The notes: generated by a model from the sequence alone, not told the origin. A DNA stretch of 13,482 nt from Actinomycetes bacterium (GCA_021784375.1 JAJXSV010000042.1:1-13482), one strand, 5' to 3'; positions 1 to 7,073 are shown, counted from the stretch's first letter. A program made the numbers and translations.

Positions 1-1
1 G

Positions 2-571
2 CAACCTGCGCACCAGCAGCGCGCCGACGAGTGGCGCCTGGGCGGCCCGGAACGCGGGTTCTCCATGGCCCTGGGACGCGTGGATGCGGCCACCGACCCG
101 GACTCCGTCGCCGTGCGCGCGCTGCTCGACGGCGTTCTGGGCGCCATACTCGTGCTGGTGCCCTGGGGTCGCGACGGGCTCTCCCTGGACCTCATGCGAC
201 GCGCACCGGGCAGCGAGTCCGGCGTGAACGAACTCATGGTGGCCCAGTTGATGGAGCATCTGGGTGACCTGGGGGTGAAGCGGGTGTCGCTGAACTTCGC
301 GGTCTTCCGTGACGCCTTCGAACGGGCGGAGCGCATCGGCGCGGGACCCCTGGCCCGGGCCTGGGGCGCCATGCTGAAGTTCATCTCCCGCTGGAGCCAG
401 GCCGACTCCCTCTATCGCTTCAACGCCAAGTTCGAGCCGCTCTGGGAGCCCCGCTACCTGCTGTTCCCACAAGCGGCGTCACTGCCGGGCGTGGCCATCG
501 CCTACCTCGGCGCCGAGGGCTTCGTGCACCTGCCGCAGTGGCACTTCCCCCGCCACCGTCAGCACGACTGA
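2..571 (+). CDS. DUF2156 / MprF C-terminal-like (lysyl-phosphatidylglycerol synthase type) protein, 5' partial
   Basis: The reading frame is open from the window edge and ends at TGA 569-571, leaving the last 189 residues. The fragment carries the hallmarks of the DUF2156 domain found at the C-terminus of MprF and in actinobacterial LysX-type proteins: ERGFSMALGR near the start, PWGRDGLSLDLMRR, NELMVAQLM, RVSLNFAVFR, and the closing SLYRFNAKFEPLWEPRYLL block. In that family this GNAT-like domain transfers lysine or another aminoacyl group from charged tRNA to phosphatidylglycerol on the inner face of the membrane, which lowers surface charge and raises resistance to cationic peptides. The protein stops soon after the domain, so there is no fused lysyl-tRNA synthetase as in mycobacterial LysX. 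The N-terminal part, often membrane-embedded, is outside the window. The downstream ctaG starts 3 nt later. Family assignment is firm; the transferred amino acid is not determined. Confidence 0.85.
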   Translation, partial: QPAHQQRADEWRLGGPERGFSMALGRVDAATDPDSVAVRALLDGVLGAILVLVPWGRDGLSLDLMRRAPGSESGVNELMVAQLMEHLGDLGVKRVSLNFAVFRDAFERAERIGAGPLARAWGAMLKFISRWSQADSLYRFNAKFEPLWEPRYLLFPQAASLPGVAIAYLGAEGFVHLPQWHFPRHRQHD

Positions 572-574
572 ACC

Positions 575-1339
575 GTGTCCGCCCCCGGCACCGCCCTGAC
601 GCTCACCCTCTGGGTGTGGCTGCTGGTGCGCAGGTTGCACGGCCGCAGGCAGTGGCTGCTCGCCGGCTTCACGGCAGCGAGCGGGACCATCGCGCTGCTC
701 GTCCTTCCCACGTTCTTCGCCGGCGCCGCTGGGGATGTCCTGCGCACCTGCCTGCTCATCATCGTGCTGCCGCTCATGGCCGTCTCCACGATGCCCGCCG
801 GCGCCCTGCTGCCGATGCGGCACTCGAGACTCGCGCGGCTGCTGGGCTCGCCGCTCATCGCCACGGTGGTGACCCCCATCCTCCTCGCGGCCTACTTCTT
901 CACACCGCTCTGGACCCTCGTGGTGGCGCATGACCCGCTGCTCCTGCTGAGCTTCCCGGGCATGTTCGGCCTGGGGGTGATGCTGCACGCCGGGCTCAAG
1001 GGCAGTGCCGATGACACCACCTCGGTGGCCCTCGGCCTGCAGGCGCTGCTGTCCGTCGGTGAACTCGTCTTCGACGCCATCCCCGGCCTCGTCATGCGCC
1101 TGAGCACGCAGGTGATCGGCGCCGACTACTGGGCCCGGACCCCCGCGCTGGCGCGGCATGCGCTGGACAACCAGTCATGGGCTGGCGCGATCCTGTGGTT
1201 CATCGCCGACGTCAGTGACCTGCCGATCATCGGCCTGGTGGTGGTGCGCTGGATGCGCGTCGACGCCGCGGAGGCACGGCACATCGACGCCTTGCTGGAT
1301 GAGCGTGACCGCCTACGGCAGGAGGGGCCCTCCGCCTAG
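575..1339 (+). CDS. ctaG: CtaG-family (caa3-type) cytochrome c oxidase assembly membrane protein
   Basis: A 254-residue polytopic membrane protein starting at GTG 575. About seven hydrophobic segments are visible (roughly residues 5-19, 28-46, 57-79, 92-116, 124-140, 150-175 and 203-226). The YFFTPLW segment (107-113), the long helix around 150-175, and the C-terminal DNQSWAGAILWFIADVSDLP (198-217) followed by RWMRVDAAEARHIDALLDER match the caa3_CtaG family (Pfam PF09678). Members assist copper delivery or assembly of the terminal oxidase; in actinobacteria they are common and sometimes fused to copper-import domains, which are absent here. The start lies 3 nt after the preceding stop with no clear Shine-Dalgarno, so translational coupling to the DUF2156 gene is likely. 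The TAG stop overlaps that of the convergent mobA. The exact biochemical role is inferred from the family only. Confidence 0.82.
   Translation: MSAPGTALTLTLWVWLLVRRLHGRRQWLLAGFTAASGTIALLVLPTFFAGAAGDVLRTCLLIIVLPLMAVSTMPAGALLPMRHSRLARLLGSPLIATVVTPILLAAYFFTPLWTLVVAHDPLLLLSFPGMFGLGVMLHAGLKGSADDTTSVALGLQALLSVGELVFDAIPGLVMRLSTQVIGADYWARTPALARHALDNQSWAGAILWFIADVSDLPIIGLVVVRWMRVDAAEARHIDALLDERDRLRQEGPSA
1336..1339. other. Shared CTAG palindrome carrying the stop codons of two convergent genes
   Basis: The plus-strand ctaG stop is TAG at 1337-1339. The minus-strand mobA stop is TAG read from plus-strand 1338-1336. The two open reading frames therefore overlap by 4 nt inside one CTAG, leaving no intergenic space for a conventional terminator between convergent operons. 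Confidence 0.9.
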
Positions 1340-1914
1340 GTGCCTTCCCTCGCCCTGCGCAGGTCCTCCGGCGTGTCGATGTCCTGCAGCATGGTCGCCT
1401 GCTCCGTGGTGAGAGCGAGTTCGCGAACCTTGAGCCTGGCCATGAGCGCGCGCATGGCGATGCCGTCGTGGCTCGGGAAGTGCGCCAGCGCCAGGGCCAG
1501 GGCATCGCGTCGGACGATCGAGCAGAGCTGCTGGCGGACCCCTTGCGCATCCACGGGCATCAGCACCTCGTCGTCATCGAGGAGGGCCGAGCGGAGGGTG
1601 CCGAGCAGGCGCGCGGCGCGTGGCATGTCGGTCGCCAGCAAGGCGAGCAGGGGCGTGCGGATCTCGGGCAGCGCCGTGGCCAGGCCCGCGACCGGTCCAC
1701 CGAATCGAGGCTCCTCGAGCACGAAGCGGACGGGCCTGCTGGTGGGGATGGTCGGCCCCACGACCACCACCGGCACCTCGTCGGGCAGGTCCTGGAGGAT
1801 GCGCTCGAGCAGGGTCTGGCCCCCGATGCGTACGGAGGCCTTCTCGACGTTGCCCAAGCGGCGCCCATGCCCGCCGGCCAGGATGACCGCGGTCCAGGCC
1901 GTGGGCGTCGTCAC
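1336..1914 (-). CDS. mobA: Molybdenum cofactor nucleotidyltransferase, MobA-like
   Basis: 192 residues of a nucleotidyltransferase that in the MobA family attaches GMP (MocA relatives: CMP) to molybdopterin, giving the dinucleotide cofactor. The N-terminal nucleotide-binding signature LAGGHGRRLG is at 12-21 with the conserved Lys at 25. FGGPVAGL (71-78), the metal-binding Asp in ATDMP (94-98), RQQLC (127-131) and DIDTPEDL (178-185) follow in the family order. The start is GTG at 1914, which overlaps the TGA of moaC as GTGA. The frame is open further upstream, but that stretch is antisense-like low-complexity sequence overlapping moaC, so the GTG is preferred. It is last in the moeA-moaE-moaC-mobA run. 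Choice between MobA (GTP) and MocA (CTP) specificity is not certain from the sequence. Confidence 0.88.
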   Translation of the reverse strand: MTTPTAWTAVILAGGHGRRLGNVEKASVRIGGQTLLERILQDLPDEVPVVVVGPTIPTSRPVRFVLEEPRFGGPVAGLATALPEIRTPLLALLATDMPRAARLLGTLRSALLDDDEVLMPVDAQGVRQQLCSIVRRDALALALAHFPSHDGIAMRALMARLKVRELALTTEQATMLQDIDTPEDLRRAREGT

Positions 1915-2387
1915 GACTCGCGCCGCCAGGTGCCGGAGCGGCCACCGCGCTTCTCCAGCAACACCACCTCTGCGATGTGCGCGGAGCGATCGACGCCCTT
2001 CACCATGTCGATCACGGTGAGGCCCGCGACGGCGGCAGCGGTGAGCGCCTCCATCTCGACGCCCGTGCGATCCGCCGTCCTGACCACGACTTCGATCTCC
2101 ACGGCATCGGCGACAACCTGGATCTCGACGTCCACGCCATGGATGGCAATGGGATGGCAGAGCGGGATGAGGTCGGCCGTGCGCTTGGTGGCCTGGATGG
2201 CCGCGATGCGCGCCACGCCGAGGGCATCGCCCTTCGGCATGTCCCCCTGCACGAGTCGCTGAGCCACCGGCGCTGAGACGACGACACGGCAACGCGCGGT
2301 GGCCGAACGTTGCGTGACTTCCTTCGCGGTCACATCGACCATGCGGGCCTCGCCACGCTCGTTGAGGTGAGAGAAGGCATCACTCAT
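1911..2387 (-). CDS. moaC: Cyclic pyranopterin monophosphate synthase MoaC
   Basis: 158 residues, the usual family length. With the radical-SAM enzyme MoaA, MoaC makes cyclic pyranopterin monophosphate from GTP, the first committed step of molybdenum cofactor synthesis in the cytosol. Visible motifs are MVDVTAK (16-22), PKGDALGVARIAAIQATKRT (51-70), LIPLCHPI (73-80), RTGVEMEALTAA (107-118) and IDMVK (126-130), whose Asp and Lys match the active-site pair. The start at ATG 2387 is chosen because it overlaps the moaE stop (ATGA) and gives the expected length; an in-frame ATG five codons upstream lies inside moaE. Its TGA overlaps the mobA GTG. No moaA gene is present in the window. Confidence 0.95.
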   Translation of the reverse strand: MSDAFSHLNERGEARMVDVTAKEVTQRSATARCRVVVSAPVAQRLVQGDMPKGDALGVARIAAIQATKRTADLIPLCHPIAIHGVDVEIQVVADAVEIEVVVRTADRTGVEMEALTAAAVAGLTVIDMVKGVDRSAHIAEVVLLEKRGGRSGTWRRES

Positions 2388-2827
2388 GCGAAATTCACCC
2401 ATTCATCCGTGCCGTCCGTGAATCGCTGGTGCTTCCACACCGGGAGTCGCTCCTTGGTCAGGTCCACCGCGGCCGAGCATGCACTGAAGGCCTCCCCGCG
2501 ATGCGCGGCGGACACCGCCACCACCAGGGCGGCCTCTCCGATGGCGATGTCTCCGACACGATGTTCGACGGCGACGGCGACGATGTCGAAGCGTCCGGCG
2601 ATCTCGGCCGCCACCTCCTGCAACACCGCCTGCGCAGACGGGTGGGCCTCATAGTGCAGCGATCCCACCGCCCGTCCGTTGTCGTGGTCACGGACGTTGC
2701 CGCTGAAGGTGACGATGGCACCGGCATGGGCATCGGCCACCATGGCCCCGAGCGCGTCCGCATCGATGGCTGAGTGGGTCACGGCGGCCTGGCGCACCTT
2801 CATCATCTGCTGATCATCACCATTCAT
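2384..2827 (-). CDS. moaE: Molybdopterin synthase catalytic (large) subunit MoaE
   Basis: 147 residues. MoaE pairs with the thiocarboxylated small subunit MoaD to insert two sulfurs into cyclic pyranopterin monophosphate, giving molybdopterin. Recognisable blocks are GAIVTFSGNVRDH (36-48), LHYEAHPSA (57-65), VEHRVGDIAIGE (87-98), VAVSAAHRGEAFSAC (103-117) and LTKERLPVWKHQRF (123-136). Lys125 and Lys132 are seven residues apart, the spacing of the two catalytic lysines in the family. The ATG at 2827 overlaps the moeA TGA as ATGA; an internal MM pair at residues 8-9 is a possible alternative start. No moaD is seen beside it, so the partner subunit must be encoded elsewhere. Confidence 0.94.
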   Translation of the reverse strand: MNGDDQQMMKVRQAAVTHSAIDADALGAMVADAHAGAIVTFSGNVRDHDNGRAVGSLHYEAHPSAQAVLQEVAAEIAGRFDIVAVAVEHRVGDIAIGEAALVVAVSAAHRGEAFSACSAAVDLTKERLPVWKHQRFTDGTDEWVNFA

Positions 2828-4011
2828 CGCAGGTCGATCACTTCCACGACGTCGCCCGCGGACACGAAGGCGATGCCCTCGGGCAGGACGATGAGGCAGT
2901 TGGCGTCGGCGAGCCCGCTCAGCATGTGCGAGCCCTGGCCACGAACCGGCGCCACCCGGAGTTGCTCCTCGCCTCGGAGGATGCCCCGCGCGAACTGGCG
3001 CTTGTGCTCGGGTGACTGCAGATCCGCCTCGATGATGGCGCTGCGGGTGGGGCGCACGCGGTCGGTGTGGCCCATCATGCTCCGCAGGGCCGGGCGCACG
3101 AAGGCCTCGAACGACACATAGGTGCTCACGGGGTTGCCGGGAAGCGTGATGATCGGCGTCCCTGCGACGGCACCGCAGCCCTGCGGCATGCCCGGGTTCA
3201 TGGCGACCTTCGCGAAGGCCACGCCACCGCGCTCCGACAGCACGGCCTTCACCGTGTCGTAGGCGCCCATGCTCACCCCTCCACTGGTGATGACGAGGTC
3301 GCTGGAGGCGACGGCCGCGTCGAGCGCCTCACTGAAGGCCGGCACTTCATCGGCGACGGGACCGATGTGCTGCACGACGGCGCCTACGCTCCGTGCCGCC
3401 GCCACCAGCAGCGGCCCGTTGCTGTCGACGACCTGTCCGGCACCGACCGGGTTGCCGGCGACGACCAGCTCGTCACCCGTGGAGATCACCGTGACGCGCG
3501 GACGGCGGTACGCGAGCACCTGCTCGCGGTCGCAGGAGGCGAGCAGGGCCACGCCCCGCACCGTGATCTCCGTGCCCCGTCGGACGGCGACGGCCCCCGC
3601 GGTCAGGTCCTCTCCCGCACATCGGATGTCATTGCCAAGAGGGACGGTGCGGTCGATGCGCACCATCGCCTCACCGCCGTCGGTCCACTCGATGCGGATC
3701 ACCGCATCGGCGCCGGGGGGCATCGGAGCTCCCGTCATGATGCGGGCCGCGCAGCCGGGGGCCACAGCCGAATGGGCCAGGGAGCCGGCGGCGATGTCGT
3801 CGGTGACGCGCAGCGTGGTCGGGACCGAGCTCACGTCATCCGCGCGCACCGCGTAGCCGTCCATGGACGCGTTGTCGAAGCCGGGCAGGTCACGCGGCAC
3901 GGTCACGTCCTCGGCGAGGACGAGTCCCACGGCGTCGATGAGCGGAACCCGCTCGACGGGAAGCGGTGCAGCCAGCGCGAGCACACGATCCAGGTATTCC
4001 GCGAAAGCCAT
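2824..4011 (-). CDS. moeA: Molybdopterin molybdenumtransferase MoeA
   Basis: 395 residues, close to the family norm. MoeA inserts molybdate into adenylylated molybdopterin. Motifs in order: FDNASMDGYAVR (45-56), GCAARIMTGAPMPPGADAV (86-104), STGDEL (177-182), DSNGP (196-200), TSGGVSMGAYD (242-252) in the MoCF-binding core, MNPGMPQG (271-278), and LPGNPVSTYVSFE (290-302), then the C-terminal beta domain ending VVEVIDLR. The ATG at 4011 gives the usual N-terminal helix, but a GTG immediately upstream (4014) is equally possible because a TACGCT box ends 7 nt before it with no ribosome binding site between. The gene is separated by 62 nt from the exporter gene upstream and overlaps moaE downstream. 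Another frame across this gene is open for a long way but has no family features. Confidence 0.93.
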   Translation of the reverse strand: MAFAEYLDRVLALAAPLPVERVPLIDAVGLVLAEDVTVPRDLPGFDNASMDGYAVRADDVSSVPTTLRVTDDIAAGSLAHSAVAPGCAARIMTGAPMPPGADAVIRIEWTDGGEAMVRIDRTVPLGNDIRCAGEDLTAGAVAVRRGTEITVRGVALLASCDREQVLAYRRPRVTVISTGDELVVAGNPVGAGQVVDSNGPLLVAAARSVGAVVQHIGPVADEVPAFSEALDAAVASSDLVITSGGVSMGAYDTVKAVLSERGGVAFAKVAMNPGMPQGCGAVAGTPIITLPGNPVSTYVSFEAFVRPALRSMMGHTDRVRPTRSAIIEADLQSPEHKRQFARGILRGEEQLRVAPVRGQGSHMLSGLADANCLIVLPEGIAFVSAGDVVEVIDLR

Positions 4012-4014
4012 CAC

Positions 4015-4027
4015 GGTCGAAAGCGTA
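4015..4027 (-). promoter_or_regulatory. Candidate leaderless -10 box for moeA operon
   Basis: On the minus strand TACGCT (4027-4022, fits TANNNT) is followed by 7 nt and then GTGATG, the moeA start region. No Shine-Dalgarno lies between, which fits a leaderless transcript that begins at or next to the start codon. No good -35 hexamer was found at 16-19 nt, so this is a spacing argument only. Confidence 0.4.
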
Positions 4028-4073
4028 GGCGCCACCAGCAGGTCATGGCGCGTCGAGGCAACCCGACGACGGC

Positions 4074-5483
4074 TCAGTGCTCGCGGTCGGACAACGTCCA
4101 GACCGCCGCCAGCAGTGCGAGCACCATGAAGCCCACGCCTCCGAGCATGGCCACATGCGTGCGTTCGACGACGAAGGCGGCGCGCCCGTACGCCGATTGC
4201 GCGATGTGCGCCGTGAGCACCACGAGCACACTGAGTCCGAGTGCGTTCCCCAATTGCACCGCGGTGCTCACGATTCCCGAGGCCGCACCCGCATCGCGCG
4301 GCTCCACGTTCGCGATGCCCGCGGTCGTGAGGCGAATCGTCGAGGCGCCCTGTCCGAAACCGACGAGCATCATGGGGAGTGCCACCGAGCCAAGGTAGGG
4401 AGCGCTGGCATCGCTGCGGCTCAACCACACCATGCCCACGAGCACGGCAGCCAATCCCCCCATGAGCAGGGGGGCATGCCCCCAGCGCCGACTGAGCCGG
4501 GGCACGAGGAAGGCGATAGCGAAACTCGCCAAGGTCATCGGCAGGAAGGCGAGGCCGGTGGCCATCGGATTCATGCCCCGCGCGTCCTGCAGGTACTGCG
4601 ACATGAAGAACCAGAAACCCATCATGTTGCCGACGAAGAGCAGTCGCGCGAGGTTCGCGCCCGAGCGCTGGCGGCTGGCGAAGAGGCGCAACGGCATGAT
4701 CGGTTGATCCGCGTCCCGCTCGTGCAGGACCAAGGCGACGAGCAGACCGGTGCCCAGGGCCAGCGCCGACTGGGTCAGGTGGTCACGCCAACCGAAGTCG
4801 GCGGAGCGCACGAGCCCGTACACGAGCGACGTCATGCCGAAGGTCGAGGCCAAGGCGCCACCCAGGTCGAAGCGTCCGGCATGCCGTTCCGTCTCGTGGA
4901 GGTGCCGCGTCGCCGTGAACAACAGCACGACTCCGACCGGCACATTGATGATGAAGGCCCAGCGCCACGAGAAGAGGTTCGTGATGATGCCCCCGAGCAC
5001 CAGGCCCACGCTGGTGCCGATGCCGGTGATCGATCCGTAGATGGCGAGGGCGCGTCCGCGCATGGGGTCCACTGGGAAGCTCGTCGAGAGCAGGGCCAGC
5101 GTCGACGGTGCGATGACGGCGCCCGCCGCGCCTTGGAGCATGCGCGCCGCGATGAGCCAACCCGATGACGGGGAGAGGCCGACGAGCAGCGAGGTGGCGG
5201 TGAAGAGCGCGAGCCCCACCACGAACATGCGGCGGCGTCCGAGGATGTCGCCCGCACGCGCACCCAGGAGGAGCAGGCCGCCGAAGGCCAGCGAGTACGA
5301 GTTCGTCACCCACGACAGGTCGACCGCCGAGAACCCGAGTCCCTCCCGGATCCGCGGCAGGGCCGTGACGACAATGGAGGTGTCGGCGATGAGCATCAGG
5401 TAGCTGAGCGCGATGATCGCGATCACGCGATTCGGATGCCGAGCGGCCAGTTCCGCGTGCTGTGCTGCCGTCTTCGCTGCCAT
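4074..5483 (-). CDS. DHA2-family (EmrB/QacA-type) major facilitator multidrug exporter
   Basis: 469 residues with about 14 hydrophobic segments, the size of drug:H+ antiporter family 2. Family motifs are clear: LMLIADTSIVVTALPRI (29-45) in helix 1, the motif A loop GARAGDILGRRRMF (74-87), RMLQG (114-118), and motif C-like SVGLVLGG (158-165), then IINVPVG (178-184). These proteins sit in the cytoplasmic membrane and export hydrophobic or cationic compounds using the proton gradient; the substrate cannot be read from sequence. The ATG at 5483 is preferred to one 12 codons upstream because GAGGAG (plus 5492-5497) precedes it by 8 nt. It is upstream of moeA by 62 nt on the same strand, but nothing ties it to molybdenum metabolism, and the candidate moeA promoter suggests a separate unit. 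No regulator gene is adjacent. Confidence 0.9.
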   Translation of the reverse strand: MAAKTAAQHAELAARHPNRVIAIIALSYLMLIADTSIVVTALPRIREGLGFSAVDLSWVTNSYSLAFGGLLLLGARAGDILGRRRMFVVGLALFTATSLLVGLSPSSGWLIAARMLQGAAGAVIAPSTLALLSTSFPVDPMRGRALAIYGSITGIGTSVGLVLGGIITNLFSWRWAFIINVPVGVVLLFTATRHLHETERHAGRFDLGGALASTFGMTSLVYGLVRSADFGWRDHLTQSALALGTGLLVALVLHERDADQPIMPLRLFASRQRSGANLARLLFVGNMMGFWFFMSQYLQDARGMNPMATGLAFLPMTLASFAIAFLVPRLSRRWGHAPLLMGGLAAVLVGMVWLSRSDASAPYLGSVALPMMLVGFGQGASTIRLTTAGIANVEPRDAGAASGIVSTAVQLGNALGLSVLVVLTAHIAQSAYGRAAFVVERTHVAMLGGVGFMVLALLAAVWTLSDREH

Positions 5484-5491
5484 GGGGCCGT

Positions 5492-5497
5492 CTCCTC
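5492..5497 (-). promoter_or_regulatory. Ribosome binding site of the DHA2 exporter
   Basis: GAGGAG on the minus strand, 8 nt ahead of the ATG at 5483. It decides the start: the in-frame ATG at 5519 has no comparable site and would add a non-conserved dozen residues. Confidence 0.65.
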
Positions 5498-5604
5498 GCC
5501 GTTGTGCGCAGTGGATCACGCCCGGCGCGGGCCGTGGGAGTCCCGTCCATGACCGGTACTGCGAGAACCCGGTTGCGGCCCACGCGCACTTGGCCCTCCC
5601 TGCC

Positions 5605-5616
5605 TAGGCTTCGCGT
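5605..5616 (+). promoter_or_regulatory. Candidate leaderless -10 box for the S4-domain gene
   Basis: TAGGCT (5605-5610) fits TANNNT and is followed by six bases, tcgcgt, and then the GTG start at 5617. This is the spacing expected if the transcript starts on the initiation codon. There is no Shine-Dalgarno in the preceding 20 nt. A -35 at normal spacing is not evident. Confidence 0.45.
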
Positions 5617-6012
5617 GTGACATCCGCAACGCCGACCGAGCACACCGGTGCCGCTGTGCGCGTGGACGCGTGGACCTGGGCGGTGCGCCTCTACCCCACT
5701 CGGTCCGCGGCTGCCGACGCCTGCCGCGCCGGTCACGTCAAGGTCAATGGGAACAGTGTGAAGCCGGCCCATGCCCTGCGCGCCGGGGACACGGTTCGTG
5801 CGCTGACGCCGGGCGGGGAACGCATTGTGGTGGTGAGCGGACTCATCGCGAGGCGTGTGAGCGCCGCGGTGGCGATCGCCCAGTACCAGGATCGCACGCC
5901 CGCCGCTCCCCCGAAGGAGGAGCGTGCACTGCTCGGCGTGCGGGCCCGTGGCGCGGGCCGCCCGACCAAGCGGGACCGGCGCGAGATGGAGCGCCTACGC
6001 GGGCGCGCGTAG
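5617..6012 (+). CDS. S4-domain RNA-binding protein (HslR/Hsp15-like)
   Basis: 131 residues starting at GTG 5617. The S4 fold covers about residues 15-75: VDAWTWAVRLYPTRSAAADA with the typical CRAGHVKVNGNSVKPAHALRAGD turn, followed by VVVSGLIARR. The C-terminus is basic, with GRPTKRDRREMERLRG at 114-129, as is usual in actinobacterial members. The family relates to Hsp15 (HslR), which in E. coli binds 50S subunits that carry a stalled nascent chain; whether the actinobacterial proteins do the same is not shown by the sequence. The gene is alone on its strand, divergent from the DHA2 exporter and convergent with the panE-like gene, with 42 nt between their stops. The start is supported by the TANNNT box six bases upstream. 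Confidence 0.87.
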   Translation: MTSATPTEHTGAAVRVDAWTWAVRLYPTRSAAADACRAGHVKVNGNSVKPAHALRAGDTVRALTPGGERIVVVSGLIARRVSAAVAIAQYQDRTPAAPPKEERALLGVRARGAGRPTKRDRREMERLRGRA

Positions 6013-6054
6013 CGACGCGCGAGCCGGCCGAGTCGGGACGGGCCGTGCCGGTGA

Positions 6055-6963
6055 CTACGCGTCCTGGCCCGGGCGCAGCCTCAGGATGTCCAGCATGAGG
6101 TCGAGCAGCGGCGTGGCAGTGCCCACCATGCGGGCCTGACGGACGATGCCGCCCACCTGCGCATCCAGTTCCGAGGGCTTGCCCTGCAGGATGTCGCGCT
6201 GCATCGAGGAGGTGGACTCGGCCGGCAGGCCGTCTCCGAAGGCGAGCGTGCGTGTGATGGTCTGTGCGTCGAGTGGCACGCCTCGGGCGATCGCCACGTC
6301 GCGGATCTCGGCGATCACCGCCGTGAGTTGCGCGCGCAACTGCCCGCGCAGGACTCCGAGGGGCTGCTCCGCGAGTGCGCCCAGCGCACCGAGCGGGACG
6401 ACGAACATGGCCTTCTCCCACAGGTCGACCCAGACGTTGTCGGGGATGACCGCTTCGAAGCCGGCCTGGCCGATCGCCGTGGCGATGGCCGTGATGGCGG
6501 ACGTGGTCTGGTTGTCCCAGGCATTGAAGGTGAATGAGCGGGGTCCGCCGTGGTACGCGACCACCGCCGGGCCGACGTGCTCGAGGAATCCACGCACGAT
6601 GCAGGGGACGACTGCGCGCTCGCCAACGTAGCCGGCCGTGAGGTAGGGCGCCTCCACGCCGTTCTGCACCGGCATGACGAGGGTCCGTGGTCCGAAGAGC
6701 GGCTGGGCAGCCTCCAGGGCAGCCCGCAGGTCGCGTGCCTTGGTGGTGACGATGACGACATCGACGACGCCGACATCGGTGGCCGAGTCCGTCGCGTTCA
6801 CGCGGACCACACGGGCCCCTTCGCCGTCCCGCAACTCGAGGCCCTTGTGCGTCAGGGCATCGAGCGTCGCACCACGCGCGATGAAGGTCACGTCGGCCAC
6901 CTGTGAGAGCAGGCCCCCGTAGTAGCCGCCGATGGCACCCGCACCGATCACCGCGATCCTCAT
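6055..6963 (-). CDS. panE: Ketopantoate reductase family protein (PanE/ApbA)
   Basis: 302 residues, the normal length. The NADPH-binding Rossmann signature GAGAIGGYYGG is at 7-17. TTKARDL (73-79) and PVQNGVE (98-104) follow, with the catalytic-type Lys184 in VDLWEKAMF, the SSMQRD segment (252-257), and Glu265 in KPSELDA; together these are the ketopantoate reductase set. The enzyme reduces 2-dehydropantoate to pantoate for coenzyme A synthesis in the cytosol. Paralogues with other or unknown 2-keto acid substrates are frequent, and no panB or panC lies beside it, so the specific substrate is less certain than the family. The ATG at 6963 begins right at the Rossmann strand and follows a TACATT box by six bases. 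Confidence 0.85.
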   Translation of the reverse strand: MRIAVIGAGAIGGYYGGLLSQVADVTFIARGATLDALTHKGLELRDGEGARVVRVNATDSATDVGVVDVVIVTTKARDLRAALEAAQPLFGPRTLVMPVQNGVEAPYLTAGYVGERAVVPCIVRGFLEHVGPAVVAYHGGPRSFTFNAWDNQTTSAITAIATAIGQAGFEAVIPDNVWVDLWEKAMFVVPLGALGALAEQPLGVLRGQLRAQLTAVIAEIRDVAIARGVPLDAQTITRTLAFGDGLPAESTSSMQRDILQGKPSELDAQVGGIVRQARMVGTATPLLDLMLDILRLRPGQDA

Positions 6964-6975
6964 GCCGCCAATGTA
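6964..6975 (-). promoter_or_regulatory. Candidate leaderless -10 box for panE
   Basis: On the minus strand TACATT (6975-6970) is followed by ggcggc and then ATG at 6963. The six-base spacing and lack of an SD mirror the S4 gene upstream box and suggest transcription starting on the A of ATG. Confidence 0.45.
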
Positions 6976-7001
6976 GTGACGACGGGACGCCCGCCCTTGC
7001 G

Positions 7002-7073
7002 CGCTGCACACGGACGAGCACGCGGTGCGGCGCGTCGGGGAGTCGCTTCGGCGCGTGTCCGGTGCGTGCAGCG
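7002..7073. promoter_or_regulatory. Nested inverted repeat in the panE/SDR divergent spacer
   Basis: Three successive arms pair: CGCTGCAC (7002-7009) with GTGCAGCG (7066-7073), CGGAC (7011-7015) with GTCCG (7057-7061), and ACGCG (7020-7024) with CGCGT (7052-7056). The asymmetries are one base against four, and a four-base bulge. The result is a 72-nt hairpin with 18 perfect pairs. It would lie in the 5' leader of the SDR transcript if its promoter is upstream. Whether it acts as RNA structure, operator or neither is unknown. Confidence 0.4.

Noticed and set aside
3067..4398. 443-codon open frame on the plus strand opposite moeA
   Set aside because: It is antisense to well-conserved moeA and the 3' end of the exporter gene, is rich in His, Arg, Gly and Asp as expected of a GC-rich shadow frame, and has no family motif.
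6013..6054. Terminator between the convergent S4 and panE genes
   Set aside because: Only competing 5-bp GC pairings (such as 6024-6028 with 6047-6051) are present, which is no more than expected in such GC-rich DNA.
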